Assembly (NCBI GenBank): GCA_964017185.1
Contig: OZ024880.1
Span: 40,514,329 to 40,578,328, forward strand
Reading direction: 5' to 3'
Length of the DNA: 64,000 nucleotides
Origin: Rugalucina vietnamica
Lineage: Eukaryota; Mollusca; Bivalvia; Lucinida; Lucinidae
The translations under genes and the position numbers were made by a program. Position 1 is the stretch's first letter. Every line of letters starts with the position of its first letter. Positions 1 to 12,288 of the stretch are shown one piece after another. Under the pieces are notes generated by a model, which saw only the letters and a program-made list of their open reading frames with translations, did no database searches and had not been told where the DNA came from.

Positions 1-1188
1 CAGCAGATTTACAAAAAATGCTAGATGCTTTGGATAGTTGGTGCAACAAGTGGCGGCTGGCTGTTAATGAATCCAAAACAAAAATACTTCACTTTAGAAA
101 CAAGAACAAATTGCAATCGGACTTCTCGTTTAAATGTGGCGAAAAGACTATAGAATATGAATTCGAATATAAATATTTGGGATTTTGGTTTAACGAATAT
201 TTAGATATGGAAAAAAAGTGTATCGTCAGTAACCAAAGCAGCCAGCCGCGCGCTCGGAGCTGTCTATATGAAATATTTGTATGCTGGCGGAATGTCATAT
301 GATGTATATACAAAAATGATAGAGAGCGTTGTTGAACCCGTGCTGTTCTACTGTGCAGGTATATGGGGTACTCGTAAGTTTCCTAAAGTACAAAGTGTTT
401 TGAATAAAGCATGCCGTTACTTTCTGGGGGTATCTAAAAACGCACCAAACACAGCTACACGAGGTGACATGGGATGGGTATCAGCTGAAGTCAAGCAGAA
501 ACTTGAATGCACCCGTCTATGGTGCAGACTCAAAAATATGCCAGAGGACAGAACAGCACGCAAGATTCATCAATGGTCTCTCTCAGAACGACGCTCTTGG
601 GAGAATTGTATGTTAAATCTTATTGAACAGTTAGGTATAGAAGATTGCATGTTATCACCGCAACCAAGCAAGGCAGCCTGCATGAAAATAAGTAAAGAAA
701 AGCTTATACGAATAGATACACAACACTGGGAAAACGAAATCGCATGTAATGGGAGGGATGAAAATAACGGTAATAAATTGAGAACGTATAGAACATATAA
801 AAGCACATTATCCACTGAATACTATGTAAAGCTTAATATGAGAAGAGACCACCGACGCATTCTAGCCCGCTTTAGAAGTTGCAATCTGCCTCTTGAAATT
901 GAAAAGGGTAGATACACTAAGCCTAAAACCCCATTAAATCAAAGATTATGTAAATTCTGCAATGCTTCAACGATAGAAGATGAAACACACTTTCTTATTT
1001 CGTGTAACTTTTATACTGATATCCGATATGACCTTTTTAAGAACGCAGTAGAAATGAAGCCCAATTTTTCAGCGATGGCCGACTCAGAAAAACTCATATT
1101 TCTCATGAAAACCGATATGCTGCAATACAAGCTTGCATCTACATTAGTTCAAATGAATAGGAGACGCAGATCAACTGCACTCACTTAA
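1..1188 (+). pseudogene. LINE reverse transcriptase C-terminal fragment, frameshifted, cut by window edge
   Basis: The reading frame is already open at base 3. It encodes the end of a non-LTR retrotransposon reverse transcriptase: a VNESKTKILHFR stretch, then YLGFWF, the usual residues after the catalytic core. Just after a seven-A run (211-217) the frame changes. The second frame (268 on) continues with the thumb-like region (residues VVEPVLFYCAGIWG) and a C-terminal zinc-knuckle-like C-x2-C...H-x4-C motif (CKFC near 954, DETHFLISC near 980-1005), stopping at 1188. These features fit a LINE of the Jockey/CR1/L2 type. The enzyme would reverse-transcribe its own RNA at a nicked target; this copy lacks the endonuclease and most of the RT within the window. 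One base in the A run accounts for the whole break, so a sequencing or assembly indel is as possible as true decay. Confidence 0.85.
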
Positions 1189-1240
1189 TTCTTTGTTTTA
1201 CTTTGCTTCTGCAACATCGACTAGTAGTACGTCTTTTTAG

Positions 1241-1505
1241 GAGGCGACGGTAGACGGTGGGTGCTGTGCTGTCTGGACATTGGTTTCCGCCACATAGTGC
1301 CTGCGGTTTACCCTCGTCAGTCATTTATAACTCTTGTGATATTGTTTTATTTTACTCTCTTCAGTTCCGGTTTTTATTGCATAATGCATATCATATCTTT
1401 TTAGGGAGACGACGGTGGGCGGCAGGTGCTGTCTGGACATTGGTTTCCGCCACACGGTCCCTGCGGCTTACCCTCGTCAGTCACTTGTGAATTTTGTGAT
1501 ATTGT
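1241..1505 (+). repeat. two tandem ~105-bp repeats in the LINE 3' region
   Basis: Two copies (about 1241-1345 and 1400-1505) share GTGCTGTCTGGACATTGG, TTTCCGCCACA and TTACCCTCGTCAGTCA in the same order. They lie directly after the stop codon of the LINE at 1188 and are best read as a duplicated piece of its 3' UTR. Confidence 0.8.
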
Positions 1506-1519
1506 TTTTATTATTATTA

Positions 1520-1556
<37 letters not shown>
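1506..1556. repeat. (ATT)n microsatellite
   Basis: An almost pure TTA/ATT trinucleotide run with one ATC interruption. It directly follows the second 3' UTR repeat, the position where CR1/L2-like LINEs often carry a simple-repeat tail. Confidence 0.9.
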
Positions 1557-1557
<1 letters not shown>

Positions 1558-1920
1558 TCGTCGAACGACTGTTCTTATGAAGCTTTTGTTTCCATTTAGT
1601 TTTAATGTTGATCCTAAACATAACTTTCGTGTAAAACATATTGAATCACATATGCAAACTAGTTACCGTAAATATTTGTTGTCCCATAAAATACACGGAC
1701 TTGATTAGGTTCTAGTTTGTTTGCACGACACTCGCACAATGGGGATGCATGTCAGAAGCGACCTCGGTAGGGAATGCCCAATCAGACAGTTTTCTGACAA
1801 GCAACTTCAGTTTGCGATTGCTGACATAGTGACTATATAAAATCTGGTCTGTATCGCCGTACATGTCTATATACTGTGCCAAAATTCACTTTAATCTTGA
1901 ATTTTATTTCATTGAATCTT

Positions 1921-3110
1921 AAGATGATATGGTAGTTTTGGGGAAAGATGAAGACGATTTACAACGTAGTTTAAACCTTTTAGAAAAATATTGTGATAAA
2001 TGGGGTCTAACAATTAACACTGAAAAAACTAAAATTATGGTGTTTAGGAATAAGGGAGGGTTGCGAAATAATGAAATTTGGACTTATAAGGGCATGCCTT
2101 TAGAAGTAGTAAATGATTTTAATTATCTAGGGACTGTTTTTAACTATACGGGGTCATTTGCATTAAACCAAACAACATTATCTGGAAAAGGATTAAAAGC
2201 GTTGAACTGTTTGTTATATAACATCAAAAAGTACAGTCTTAGACCAAAGGTTATATGTCAGTTATTTGACGCATTCGTCGGTTCAATTTTGAGTTATTCT
2301 TGTGAGATTTGGGGCTTTGGTAAATGTAAAGAAATAGAGAGAATTCATCTAAAATTTTGTAAAGCATTACTTAAAGTTAAACGCTCCACGTGTACTATGG
2401 GTGTTTATGGTGAACTCGGAAGGTATCCACTATATGTAAATAGATATGTACGTATCATCAAATACTGGTGTAAAATATTGCGCTCTGATAATATATTGAT
2501 AGGTCAAATGTATAATTCCTTGGTTGAAGCCTGTAATAACGGTGTAAATAACTGGGCTAAAAACGTTAAAGTACTTTTAGATAGTTATGGATTTTCCTTC
2601 GTGTGGAGTAATCCTTTTTCTGTGAACTTAAATACTTTTCATCTTTGTTTTAAGCAAAGAGTTTTGGATGCTTTTAAACAAAAATGGTATAATGATATTG
2701 TTAATTCTAGATCCTTGACTTTATATAAGGAGATTAAGCAGTCCTTCGAATTTGAAAGCTATTTAGATGAACTCTCTTGTCGGACCAGAGTAGCATTATC
2801 ACGGTTACGACTATCCTCCCATCAATTACGTATTGAAACGGGACGCTATACCCAACAGAGAAGAGATAGAACTCTGCGTATTTGTACATTATGTGATAAG
2901 GCGGATTTAGAGGACGAGTACCACTTTGTCATTATATGTCCAATTTATGAAGCAATACGAAGAAAATATATTCGCCCATTATATTATAAAAGACCTAGTA
3001 TGTATAAATTCATAAATCTAATGCAATCCAAAAAACTGTTAACGCTAAGAAATTTAGGAAAGTATGTACAAGAATCCTTCGAATTACGAAAGTCACTTAT
3101 TAATGCATAA
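1921..3110 (+). pseudogene. second LINE reverse transcriptase fragment, 5'-truncated inside the catalytic motif
   Basis: The open frame begins with Asp-Asp-Met-Val-Val-Leu-Gly at 1923, the second half of the [Y/F]ADD catalytic motif of reverse transcriptases, and is preceded by an in-frame TAA. It then runs intact for about 395 codons: the post-core INTEKTKIMVFRNK and FNYLGTVF motifs, a SYSCEIWGF segment, and a C-terminal C-x2-C...H-x4-C zinc-knuckle (CTLC near 2888, EYHFVIIC near 2920-2940), stopping at 3110. The layout matches the fragment at 1-1188 but the sequences are clearly different families. Truncation at the 5' end is typical of incomplete target-primed reverse transcription. Without the palm motifs it cannot be active. 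Confidence 0.88.
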
Positions 3111-6100
3111 TAACATTTTCTAGTATTTAAGTCATTTTTGTTGTTTGTCATATGTAAAACCATGTCTAAACTTTTTAATTTGCATCACGGATTTCATCCT
3201 CCAACACTTCACTTTATCCATGCAATGCAACATTGTTATTTCCTGTTACAATTGATAATGTAGTATAACCAAGTTATTTTCATGCTTTATTTCATAAACC
3301 AGTCAATAATAAGATAAGAAATATGATTAGCAATATGTACATGTATTATGATATCCATCTGCTATTTGTGACCTTTGTATATGTTTGTCAAATTATGTAC
3401 TGATAGACTAGAAACTGTATAGTTTATGTCTGAATAAATTTGTCTATGTCTTAATATCAAGCTACACTCTTACCAACTCCTTGTTTTAATAAGGACTGAA
3501 CATATTATCTCATTAACTTAACCATGTGTCTTAACAAACCCGCCAATTTTGAAAACAACTGTTTAATTATTTAATTCAAGGTGCTTTAAATTTTTTAGTC
3601 TCACTCAAATGATTCCTAGGCTTAGATTTTACTGATCCATTTGTAAATATTTATTTTATAATGGATTGATTATGTATGTGTTCTATGAATGTATGATTCT
3701 GTATAATGAATGTTTAAAGCCAGATGTACGTAATTGACCTCACGGTAGAATTTTTTTATTTTTTGCATGTGAGTGTATTTTGATGTCCTACATACGAAAA
3801 TGAAAAGAAATCGATACCGTTCCGAGCTTGTTTTCGAGATATCGGCCTTCAAAATCGTCAAATTTGAGAGTAAAAAGACATTGACGTCAACGTAAAATGC
3901 GATTTTTAGACTCCCTTTTTGTTAATTTTCTTGATATATTTCATAAAATCCACGGTAGGATTTTTTAAAAAACTGATATGTATTTGAGAAATTCCTGAAC
4001 TACATATAGATAACGAGAAAGTCCTTAGTTACCGGATTCGTTTTCCTGCTATAGGCGTGCGAAGAGAGGTAGTCGTTGCTGAATTCAGTACATTTTACGC
4101 GCGGCGTCGATTTTGCGCCAAAATTTCCGACACTGTTTAGTATTCAATATTGCTAACTGTCGCGGAAATGTTGTTTTCTTCGGGATAACATGTCCACAAT
4201 CTATATTTTGAGCAAAAATATTAAATAATATCCAACTTTTTTACATTTCTGAAGTCCTCTGCATAATTGTATGGATATAGTTTCGTATTCCGAACGTAAA
4301 CTGACGCTAGAAATGACGTTTCGAGCGAAAACTGACGTTACGAATGCGGCGTAAAAATGACGTTTCGACCCTTAGATACGCACGTTCCTTTGAGCGCCTT
4401 CAATTACGTACATCTGTCTTTAAATTGTGATAATAGTGTCTCGTAAGCCAATTATGGCTGGATATCAACTCTTAGTCTTTAAAATGTTGTATATATATGT
4501 GATGTTGATATGTGACACTTTAATAAACTATTACTTACTTACTTACTTACTTACTGTTTTCCACTATTGTGCGCTCCATTGGTAGAAAACCCTGGAATGG
4601 CTCGTAAACCAGCAGATAAACAATGCCTCTTTCCTTATACCCTTAATTGCCCTGCGGTGGAATATTGATGCAAACAGAATATTTAGTTTTTTTTTTTAAA
4701 ACACCTAACAAACCTTTTGTTCTATCCTTTAAAAGTGCTTGATGAGTGCACACATAAAAAAAAACTTTCAGTTAATCATTGTATTTTCATTTTAACCCAC
4801 AAAATAATTGTTTGCTGTAAACACTAATTTACCTTCAAATCCAAAGTATGGTACGCAGCAAAAGACAGAAGTATACTAATGTCCAACGAAAACGTACCAC
4901 CTACAAACATGCCCAGAAATGGAGCACAAATTTACCTGGATATCGGATTATTATACCGATAGGTAGTGTGCTCAAAATATAATGGGGCGAAATAGGACCT
5001 GCCATTTAAAACCCATTTAACGCTATTAAATATTAAAATGAATTAATTTTCCTTAATAGTTCATATATCTACAAAATATCATCTTTATGAAGATATATTT
5101 TTTAAAAAAATTGCTTCAGAAAAAGTTGAGTCAAACTCAGTTACAAATGTTAGACCCATGTTCTATTAAAACGATAGTAAAATACAAAAAGAAGCACCCC
5201 CTCATCTAGACGAATGCCTACATAAACATCATTTCTTAAATCAAAAAGCATTTTCCTTAATGGTTCCTATTAGGGGCTAAAATTATCTTTCTAATGATAT
5301 AAATTGCAAAAACCTGCTATAAAAATAAATAGGGTCAAACTTCAGAAAATCCTAATGTCAGACCAACAAAATTTTATTTTTTCCGCTTTAAAATCGGGCC
5401 TGAAATCGGGTAACTCCTATTGATTTTACTGAAAATGGCTACTACATGTATGTTTCATAATATTGTAAATTACCTACGCTAGTTTATAGTGATAATTTAT
5501 TTATTATTTTCATTTATTTATTTGTTTTATTTAATTTTAATATATTTTTTTAGTATGTGTACCCGACATTAAAGGCAATGAATTAATATAAGTATGACCC
5601 AAAGAAAGATGCACAAAAATGCGACCCTCAATAAATGATTTAAATTTTTTTGATTTTTTGTATACTTGGTCAATGTGTCGTCTTTCTCCTATACCATGTC
5701 CCTCCGTTTTGACATTTAACGAAAGCAGTGCACACACTATAACTCGCAGTCATTAAGGTGTCAATCAATTAAATTGCCACTTTTAGCTTAATTCCATCAT
5801 TCATGTTTTCTATATGATTGTTTTTACAGCATTGAAATTTTCGTTATAAAACAGCCACTGTCTGGCAAAATTGCCCTTTGCCCCACATATGGGGAACTGT
5901 CACTCGGATCAGCCTAGGTATCTCGTTTTCCGGGAAATAAAAATGGAGAATCATTCCGGGCGGCAAATCACTTTGTATGTATTTATTTTTCTCTCCTTTC
6001 GGCTGACCATGTATATCAATTATCTTGACTTGACATAACAGTTTGCCGAATATGTCTGTTTTTCATTTTTCCTTTTTTTTGTGTCACATCTTTTACGGTC

Positions 6101-6157
6101 ACGCGTGCTTCTCTTCGTAGCCTTGGGGTGCGAAGTTTGACTGTAAAAACAGTATTT
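3111..6157. other. gene-free AT-rich stretch
   Basis: No supportable coding exon. The first few hundred bases are probably 3' UTR of the LINE ending at 3110, with a GAATAAA-type signal near 3433. A (TTAC)n run at 4532-4556 may be a LINE tail. Around 4185-4230 there is a degenerate half-copy of the family B palindromic MITE (CACAATCTATATTTTGAGC). About 30 bp near 4872-4905 recur inverted near 9305-9335 with one or two mismatches. Short ORFs on the minus strand here have no recognisable features. Confidence 0.6.
4532..4556. repeat. (TTAC)n microsatellite
   Basis: Six consecutive TTAC units following TTTAATAAAC. A shorter run of the same unit occurs near 49418-49432. Confidence 0.85.
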
Positions 6158-6390
6158 GAGTCTCATCATGAGAAAACTTACAATGTGGTTTCCGAACAGG
6201 TACGACACAAACTGGGCAGTATAAACACGGAAGATGACTAGAAGCTTGTAATTTCGGATTTAGAAAGAAGATGAATCGTGCTAACCGTGTAGCGAAAACA
6301 AAGGCGCAGGTCAGTTGTGCAATACTGCACAGCTGATCTGCGTCTTTGTTTTCGAATACGCAAAAGGCTAGTTTTCTGATGCAGCGGCTA
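6158..6390 (-). mobile_element. palindromic MITE family A, copy 1
   Basis: A ~233-bp element with CATGAGAAAAC near one end and GTTTTCTGATGCAGC at the other. Internally the pair GCGAAAACAAAGGCGCAG / CTGCGTCTTTGTTTTCG flanks a GCTGATC stem. See the finding on this family, which has about 15 copies in the window. Confidence 0.8.
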
Positions 6391-6412
6391 TTTCATGAAT
6401 TTGACACTTGCA

Positions 6413-7036
6413 TATTTGAATGTAGGAAAAAAAGTCACAGGAAAAAAAGTCACGGAAAAAAAGTCACAGATTTGGGTAGGAAAAAAAGTCACAGGAAAAA
6501 AAGTCACAAAAATAAAAACTTTTTTTTTCTACTTTATGTTAGATATGGACATTATTATTTTTATTATTACTAATATTATTGAAAATATTTTGTTTGGGTT
6601 GATGTTTTACGTCCTGATTATCAATTTTCAGTCATGCCGGGATGGAGCTAATGCTTCCTGAGTACTAAACCAGCTCTCCAGGAGCTTATTAGTGGCTTGT
6701 TCAAGTACACAACATGTATACATTGCAGCATTAGTTTTCCATCCCCTTTGTCTACCATCACACCACCGTGTCCAATATACTAGAGTGGTTCCCATCATTT
6801 TTTGTTTCAGTTATTTTCAATTTCTAGAGCAGGAATTGAGATTTGATTATGACAGTTCCTCATCATTTCTTACTTTAAACATGAAATGTATATCCTACTT
6901 CATTTATGTACAGATTATATGCATTTCATTTAGTCCTTTATTTTTGTGACTTTTTTTCCTGTGACTTTTTTTCCTGTGACTTTTTTTCCGTGACTTTATT
7001 TCCGTGACTTTTTTTCCTGTGACTTTTTTTCCGTCC
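6413..7036. mobile_element. TIR element whose ends are tandem GTCAC units
   Basis: The left end (6424-6506) holds repeated AAAAAAAGTCACAGG-type units. The right end (6946-7033) holds the inverse, repeated GTGACTTTTTTTCC units. The ~620-bp element has no coding capacity that I recognise. Its interior contains a copy of the TTTTCAGTCATG motif at 6628-6655. Confidence 0.7.
6605..6675 (+). repeat. short dispersed repeat with CAGTCATGYCGGGA core
   Basis: ACGTC, a spacer, then TTTTCAGTCATGCCGGGATG. The same core occurs near 42680-42740, 45785-45830 and 63125-63175, so it is a dispersed repeat, probably a SINE or MITE fragment. Confidence 0.6.
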
Positions 7037-7407
7037 ACCGCATATTTGACCCCATAAAATGGGTCGCAGCGCAAGAAAGTCTATTTTCGGGTCTTGGAAC
7101 AATTCCGGTATTAGCACATGTTATTGATCAGAATGCATGAAATCAATTAGCTAAACACAAACAGTTTATCTGATTGTGGCATTTTTATTTCGGAAACACC
7201 GCAGATTTCTTCAAGACTGCTGACTATGCAGCAAATATGTGATATTGATCAGAATGCGCGAAAGAGATGAAACATATATAAGATAAAATGGTTTCGATAA
7301 AATTACAATATTAACATCTTTTGGAAGCAGTGAATACAAAGTAACATTCAAGGGGAGGAAGTGTGAGCCATGTTGTGCAATTTCGGGTAATGAACCCTCT
7401 TATTAGA

Positions 7408-7572
7408 AGCCTCCGTGGTGCAGTGGTTATGTCACTCGCTATGTAAACCAGGGTTCGCAGGTTCGGTCCCGGGCTTCTCCAGTCCGTCGGATGGGACTAT
7501 AAACCGAGGTCCCGTCTCCATGTGACTTAAGCTGTTGGTAGGACGTTAAACCCCAATCAACCATCAACCAAG
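7408..7572 (+). mobile_element. tRNA-derived SINE
   Basis: The 5' part looks like a tRNA gene: a box A-like TGGTGCAGTGGTTA near 7420 and a box B-like GGTTCGGTCCCGG near 7461, so RNA polymerase III would transcribe it. A tRNA-unrelated body follows, with a GGACGTTAAACCCCAATCAA tail end at 7541-7560. That tail is a type I associate with molluscan SINEs (from memory). Confidence 0.8.
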
Positions 7573-9440
7573 AACCCTACTTATTATTCCGTCTGTGGTT
7601 AGTTTAATGAATCGTTTTGCTACATGAGTTGCATGTTCATGACTTACATGTATGTTAAAATAGAAAAGTTTAAGATACCGATGATCAGTATGTGCAGAAG
7701 CGCTTTTTGGTTATAATTATTATCATTATTATTATGACTTTTTTTTTGTTTTTACTTTTTTTCACTTTTAAAAGTTTACGAGATCAATAGAACCATGATG
7801 TTGAACGTAAAGTTGATTCATTTCAAAATAAAATATTTGTCAATGAAGATATCCAATAGTCATATTTCAAAACGGAACAAATCTCCTACTTGTACCTTTC
7901 TACAGGTAGATCTAAACCTTAAAAAATAGACAAACTCGGCGCATTCGATGCCTAAGGGCATATTACCTAGGCGATAGTTTCTACCTTGAATGTCATAACA
8001 GGTATTAGGCTCGCTAACTCCCGCTGGTATTGGAAATCCGATGGTCAAGCTTCTTTCATGGTTTCATGGTATAAGTACCTGATTGTTGGTTTGGTTTTTT
8101 CCCGCCTCGGTTTTTGGAGTGGGAATCTTTTTCTGATTGCGCCTTTTCCTGATCTTTGCCTACTTGTACCTTTTTCTTATAGCAGATTAATTCCCCTGAT
8201 CTTCATTTCTGCACATGAGTGTAAAAATATATTTTTTGACTGAACATTTCAGTTTGTCTATTTGATATTTCAGTACTGTGATAACCTGTCCAAATCATGG
8301 CACGTTCGCAAATCTTTCTGATAAGTGATGCTCCGAGGATAAAGCAACCAAGACGTTAACCGTCAAAAAGAAAATCACAAAACCTGTATTCGAATGCGCC
8401 AGATGTGAAGAAATTAACAGTCACGCATCGACTAGCGCCTAGAAGATGCATAACGTCGAAACATGAAGAATTCGACAGTCAGTGTACTTCGAAAACGTCA
8501 ACGTGGCATTCTTGACGTCATAAGCAACATTTTGACCACTGCACAATAACAGAGACATGAAAAAGGCAATCAAATGTCTGCAGCAAAATTGCGATTAAAT
8601 CACAGATGTGAGCCGTTTTTGTCCAGAAATCTTGCCCATTACACCATAAAGACTTAGGATTTTGACGTTTAATGGCTAACGTAAAGCGTTAAAATCGCAA
8701 ACACGTTGAACCTAAATGACCTATACATCTTTTATTGTATGCTTATATTCGTCTCGACAAACAAAAACGATTTTAAGAAATTCTGACTCGATAGCGTTTC
8801 CGGAAGCGGCTGGAGAGAAGCTTAAAATTGACGTCAGTCATCGAACGTCATTCTAGAAAATAATTTCGACGACGTTTTGCATATGTTAAGATTCGTATTC
8901 TCAAAATAAACTGTTTTTGGGATATCTGTATGAAAAAAAAAAAAAAAAAAAACGTTTGTGAACGTTTTTTGACCGAATTTGCAAGACTTTGCATTTTTGA
9001 GGCGTGCATGGTGACGCGTAGAGCGCTTTTACCGTGTGTTGTGATGCGATGTAGTGGTTGACTAGGCGGCGAATAGTTCGTAGAGCTACTCGCATACGGG
9101 AAAATCATTTCCGGGATTTTTGAATCAGTCATAGCTTACGTAAAATTGAATAAACGTAATTTGTAGTCTGACGTAACGTTGCTTACAAACCGTCGCGGGG
9201 GATAACCTTTTGGCGTAGAAACATTGTATTCAACCTATATAATATCAGGAAACATCATACGTGCACAAAGATTTTGATATCCCGCAACTAAGAGCATCCT
9301 AGGAGTGGTACGTTTTCATTGGACATGAGTATATTAAGATTACAGAACACTTGACAAACACATTCCGGGTAACTAATAACGTGCAAACGTTCTCCATCCT
9401 ATCTCAGATTAAATGTAACTGGGGCGTTGTAATATAAAAT
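7573..9440. other. no gene seen
   Basis: Contains family C repeat copy 1 (8095-8174), an A18 run near 8935-8952, and a region of repeated TGACGT/AACGTCA words (8430-9180). No exon with splice sites or convincing coding bias was found. Confidence 0.5.
8095..8174 (+). repeat. family C repeat, copy 1
   Basis: CTCGGTTTTTGGAGTGGGAA, then CTGATTGCGCCTTTTCCTGA, then TTGCCTACTTGTACCTTTTT. Four other copies occur near 21720, 22219, 27508 and 59152 (inverted), with about 75 bp conserved. I cannot name the family. Confidence 0.75.
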
Positions 9441-9680
9441 GAGCCGCTATGCGAGAAAACCGGTCTTCGGGGTTTCCGACCAGGTCCGACACAAACCGGT
9501 CTGAGCAGCCACAGAAGAAAGCTAGAGGCTGGAAATTTTGGATAGACTATAAGTGGAATGGGGACGGACTGTCCGTGAAGCGAAAACAAAGGCGCTGACC
9601 AGCAGTGCAGTTACTGCACAGCTGATTTGCGGCTTTGATTTCGCATAGGCAAAACTCTGGTTTTCTCATGATGTGGGTCA
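9441..9680 (-). mobile_element. palindromic MITE family A, copy 2
   Basis: GAGCCGC...GAGAAAACCGG at the left and GGTTTTCTCATGATGTGGGTC at the right act as terminal inverted repeats. The internal GCGAAAACAAAGGCGCTG and CTGATTTGCGGCTTTG arms are degenerate. Confidence 0.85.
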
Positions 9681-10267
9681 AGGGATACAATCTAGAAAGG
9701 GAAAATGATATTGTCTTAAAAGGTTTTCTATTAAATATATTAAATAAAACCTTGCAATATATATCTTTAGATAGTAAAACAATTAACATGTCATACAACA
9801 AAATAAAGTACCCACTATATCCCATACTACTACAGAAAGCCACACTACTGCAAAAAAAAAAGTAATCCAAAATTCAAAATTCCCTACCAATATAGAAAAC
9901 TGAGCTTAAATTATAATATTTTTGTTTTGATATTTTTGGAACCGCCTTTTGCGCACGCACTCCATGTAATACTCTTTTAGAGGTGTTTGCAGTACCTGGC
10001 AGATCAGATTCAGATCTTCCCGTTCATTTATATCATTTTTGATAGACTAGTCGGGTCCCCTAACATTGTGCGGTCCCCAAGGTTGCGCGCATTACATTTA
10101 AATATTATGTATTACCAAACTGAATGCTATTTTCCCATATTTTACAACAAAAAGAGTATACTAAGGATTAATTTTAAGACATAAGTAATGAGATCCCTAC
10201 CTTTTAAATTACACAGTTACGTGTAATATATATAATGGAGCTTTCATTTCAAAGCACTGAATAAGTT
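9681..10267. other. no gene seen
   Basis: AT-rich DNA without recognisable coding or repeat structure, apart from the first copy (10228-10260) of a 33-bp direct repeat that also lies at the right end of the mariner-like element. Confidence 0.5.
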
Positions 10268-10270
10268 TAA

Positions 10271-11236
10271 TACGAGGGGGATTCAAAAAGTTCGAGGAAA
10301 AGTGCTGCCAAATTGTTAGTTTTTATGGGAAATTCACGATCTCTATGCATTTTGTACTTAAACATATTGTCAACATATGCACAAAATTTGAATAAAATCG
10401 GATTAAAATTAGGCATTAAATCACGTGCGTTTCTAAGGTAACAACAGTAAAACCGGCCCAACGTCATAACAACGTCATGCTATACGTATTCATGCCGTTG
10501 TTGGCTAGCTCTTAAGCATTTTTGAATCTACCTGGCATACGGGCGTCTAATTGTCAGTTCTGTGTGTATAATGCGGTGAATTGTGCCGAAACTACAATTC
10601 GATATGTTGTGTATTTCACGAGTTCTACTCTTTTCTATCACGACGACCATTTTCGACAGCATGACGTTATTTGACGTTACGTTGCGCGAGTCGACATGGA
10701 CGTTTTTCTGGTCGTGTAGAAATCATGCATACTACTTGTTGATTGCCGTTTTCTTAATTTCGTTGTTGTCATATGTGCTTTCTGCTCTTAGCAGTGTTTC
10801 TTTCTTTTATAGTCCTTTCCAAACACACAATTTATCGAATACTGTTGTTCCCTTCGCATTTTAGGCATACCCACTGAACAATATGGCCGCTTTACGCCCA
10901 AATGACGTCGCATACTTATATGACGTCATGTGCTGACCGCAAACATATTGAACTTTGCTCATACAAAGTTTGGTGAAAAAAGCACGGTAAACTATCATAT
11001 GCAACGTCATCATTAAACATGGACCTTTTGCAAAAATGAACAAAAGTGGGCCGGTAATCGTGATGAACGGTTTCCATAGCAACCACTGTTAACATTGTAT
11101 TCATGCCAGTACAGCAAAATTTGCTATATAAGTGCAAATCATGTTTGTCCAGGTAATTGTAATAGTTTAATTCAGCTGATTTACAAAATAAGAATATGAT
11201 GGCACTTTTCCGCGAACTTCTTGAACGCCCTTCGTA
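10271..11236. mobile_element. mariner-like TIR element, non-autonomous
   Basis: The left end TACGAGGGGGATTCAAAAAG and following TTCGAGGAAAAGTGC are matched at the right end, inverted, by GCACTTTTCCGCGAACTTC...CGCCCTTCGTA. Both ends begin with TA, the usual Tc1/mariner target duplication. The ~965-bp interior has a 93-codon hydrophobic ORF (10583-10864) without transposase motifs, so this looks like a deletion derivative. Confidence 0.75.
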
Positions 11237-11549
11237 TATATAATAGAGCTTTCAATTTCAAAGCACTGTGTGACGACATCCACAAAATGATTCTCATTGA
11301 ACACGACTGCCATTTGTGCTGACTGAAATACAGCTGCTGTGAATAGATTGCAGGTTGCCATAAAATGATTTGGCGGTGAGCAATCTTAGTGGGGCAAATT
11401 ATTTCCTTTTTTTTTTCGAGGGGGTGCATATGTTTCAACCCAGATATTTCCGAAGTTTAATGAAATTGCTAAAATCTCAAATTTGAGATTTTAATGATTC
11501 AGTCACTTAAACTTCTCACGGTAATTTTTGTAAGCCAGTGTTTATACAT

Positions 11550-12035
11550 AAATACAGCATTACTGGTCAGCCGTGATCAAAGCTGAGAAACGCGTGGTAT
11601 GGAATGGATGACGCACAATGCAATTCTGACCGAAGTTTAGATGATGAGAAATTCGAGTTTTCTCATATAGCCTTTTTTCTGTTGACAGATAGATAGGTGC
11701 AGGCAGCTAACAAAAATGATCATGTATTGAATGAAAGTACCATTAATATTCTAGGTTATTCCGTTTTCGCAAACACTTCAGAAAAATGAACATATAGCAC
11801 TTCCATCACAATTACATTGAAGTGCTTTCGAAAACGAAATAACCGGTATTTCTTATGTTACTTTCTTTCAATAAATTTCAAATTCTGCATTGCACCTATC
11901 TATCGGAGTAACCGCTATTATGAGAAAATTCGAAAATCTAACCTCGACTTCGGTCTCAATTGCAATGTATGTCACCGATCATATATATATTATACCACGT
12001 AATTCTCAGCAGTGGTGACATTCCGTAGCAAACAA
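11550..12035. mobile_element. foldback element (long imperfect hairpin)
   Basis: Nested inverted matches: GACCGAAGTTTAGATGATGA near 11629 pairs with the inverse near 11940-11965; GATAGATAGGTGCA near 11690 pairs with TGCACCTATCTATC near 11893; GGTTATTCCGTTTTCG near 11755 pairs with CGAAAACGAAATAACC near 11829. The whole unit folds into one stem of about 240 bp per arm. Confidence 0.7.
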
Positions 12036-12288
12036 TACTCTGTTTATTCAAAGTGCTATTTATGCCCGCAGTATGTCAACAAACTATAAAACTATATAAT
12101 GTAAATAAAAATGGATTGTTTCGGGTCACGAAATTCTGCGCTAGCTATATACTCTTCAAGAAAAAATAAGCACTATTACTTTTCTAATAGGACGCGACAA
12201 TATTTTAGAGAAACAAATCCGAGCTAGCTGTTAAAACCGTTGACGCTTTCGTTCCAAGTCATGTCCTGGCTACAGAGAAAACAACTGT

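Noticed and set aside
10583..10864. 93-codon hydrophobic ORF in the mariner-like element
   Set aside because: No DDE or helix-turn-helix motifs; likely chance in AT-rich interior.
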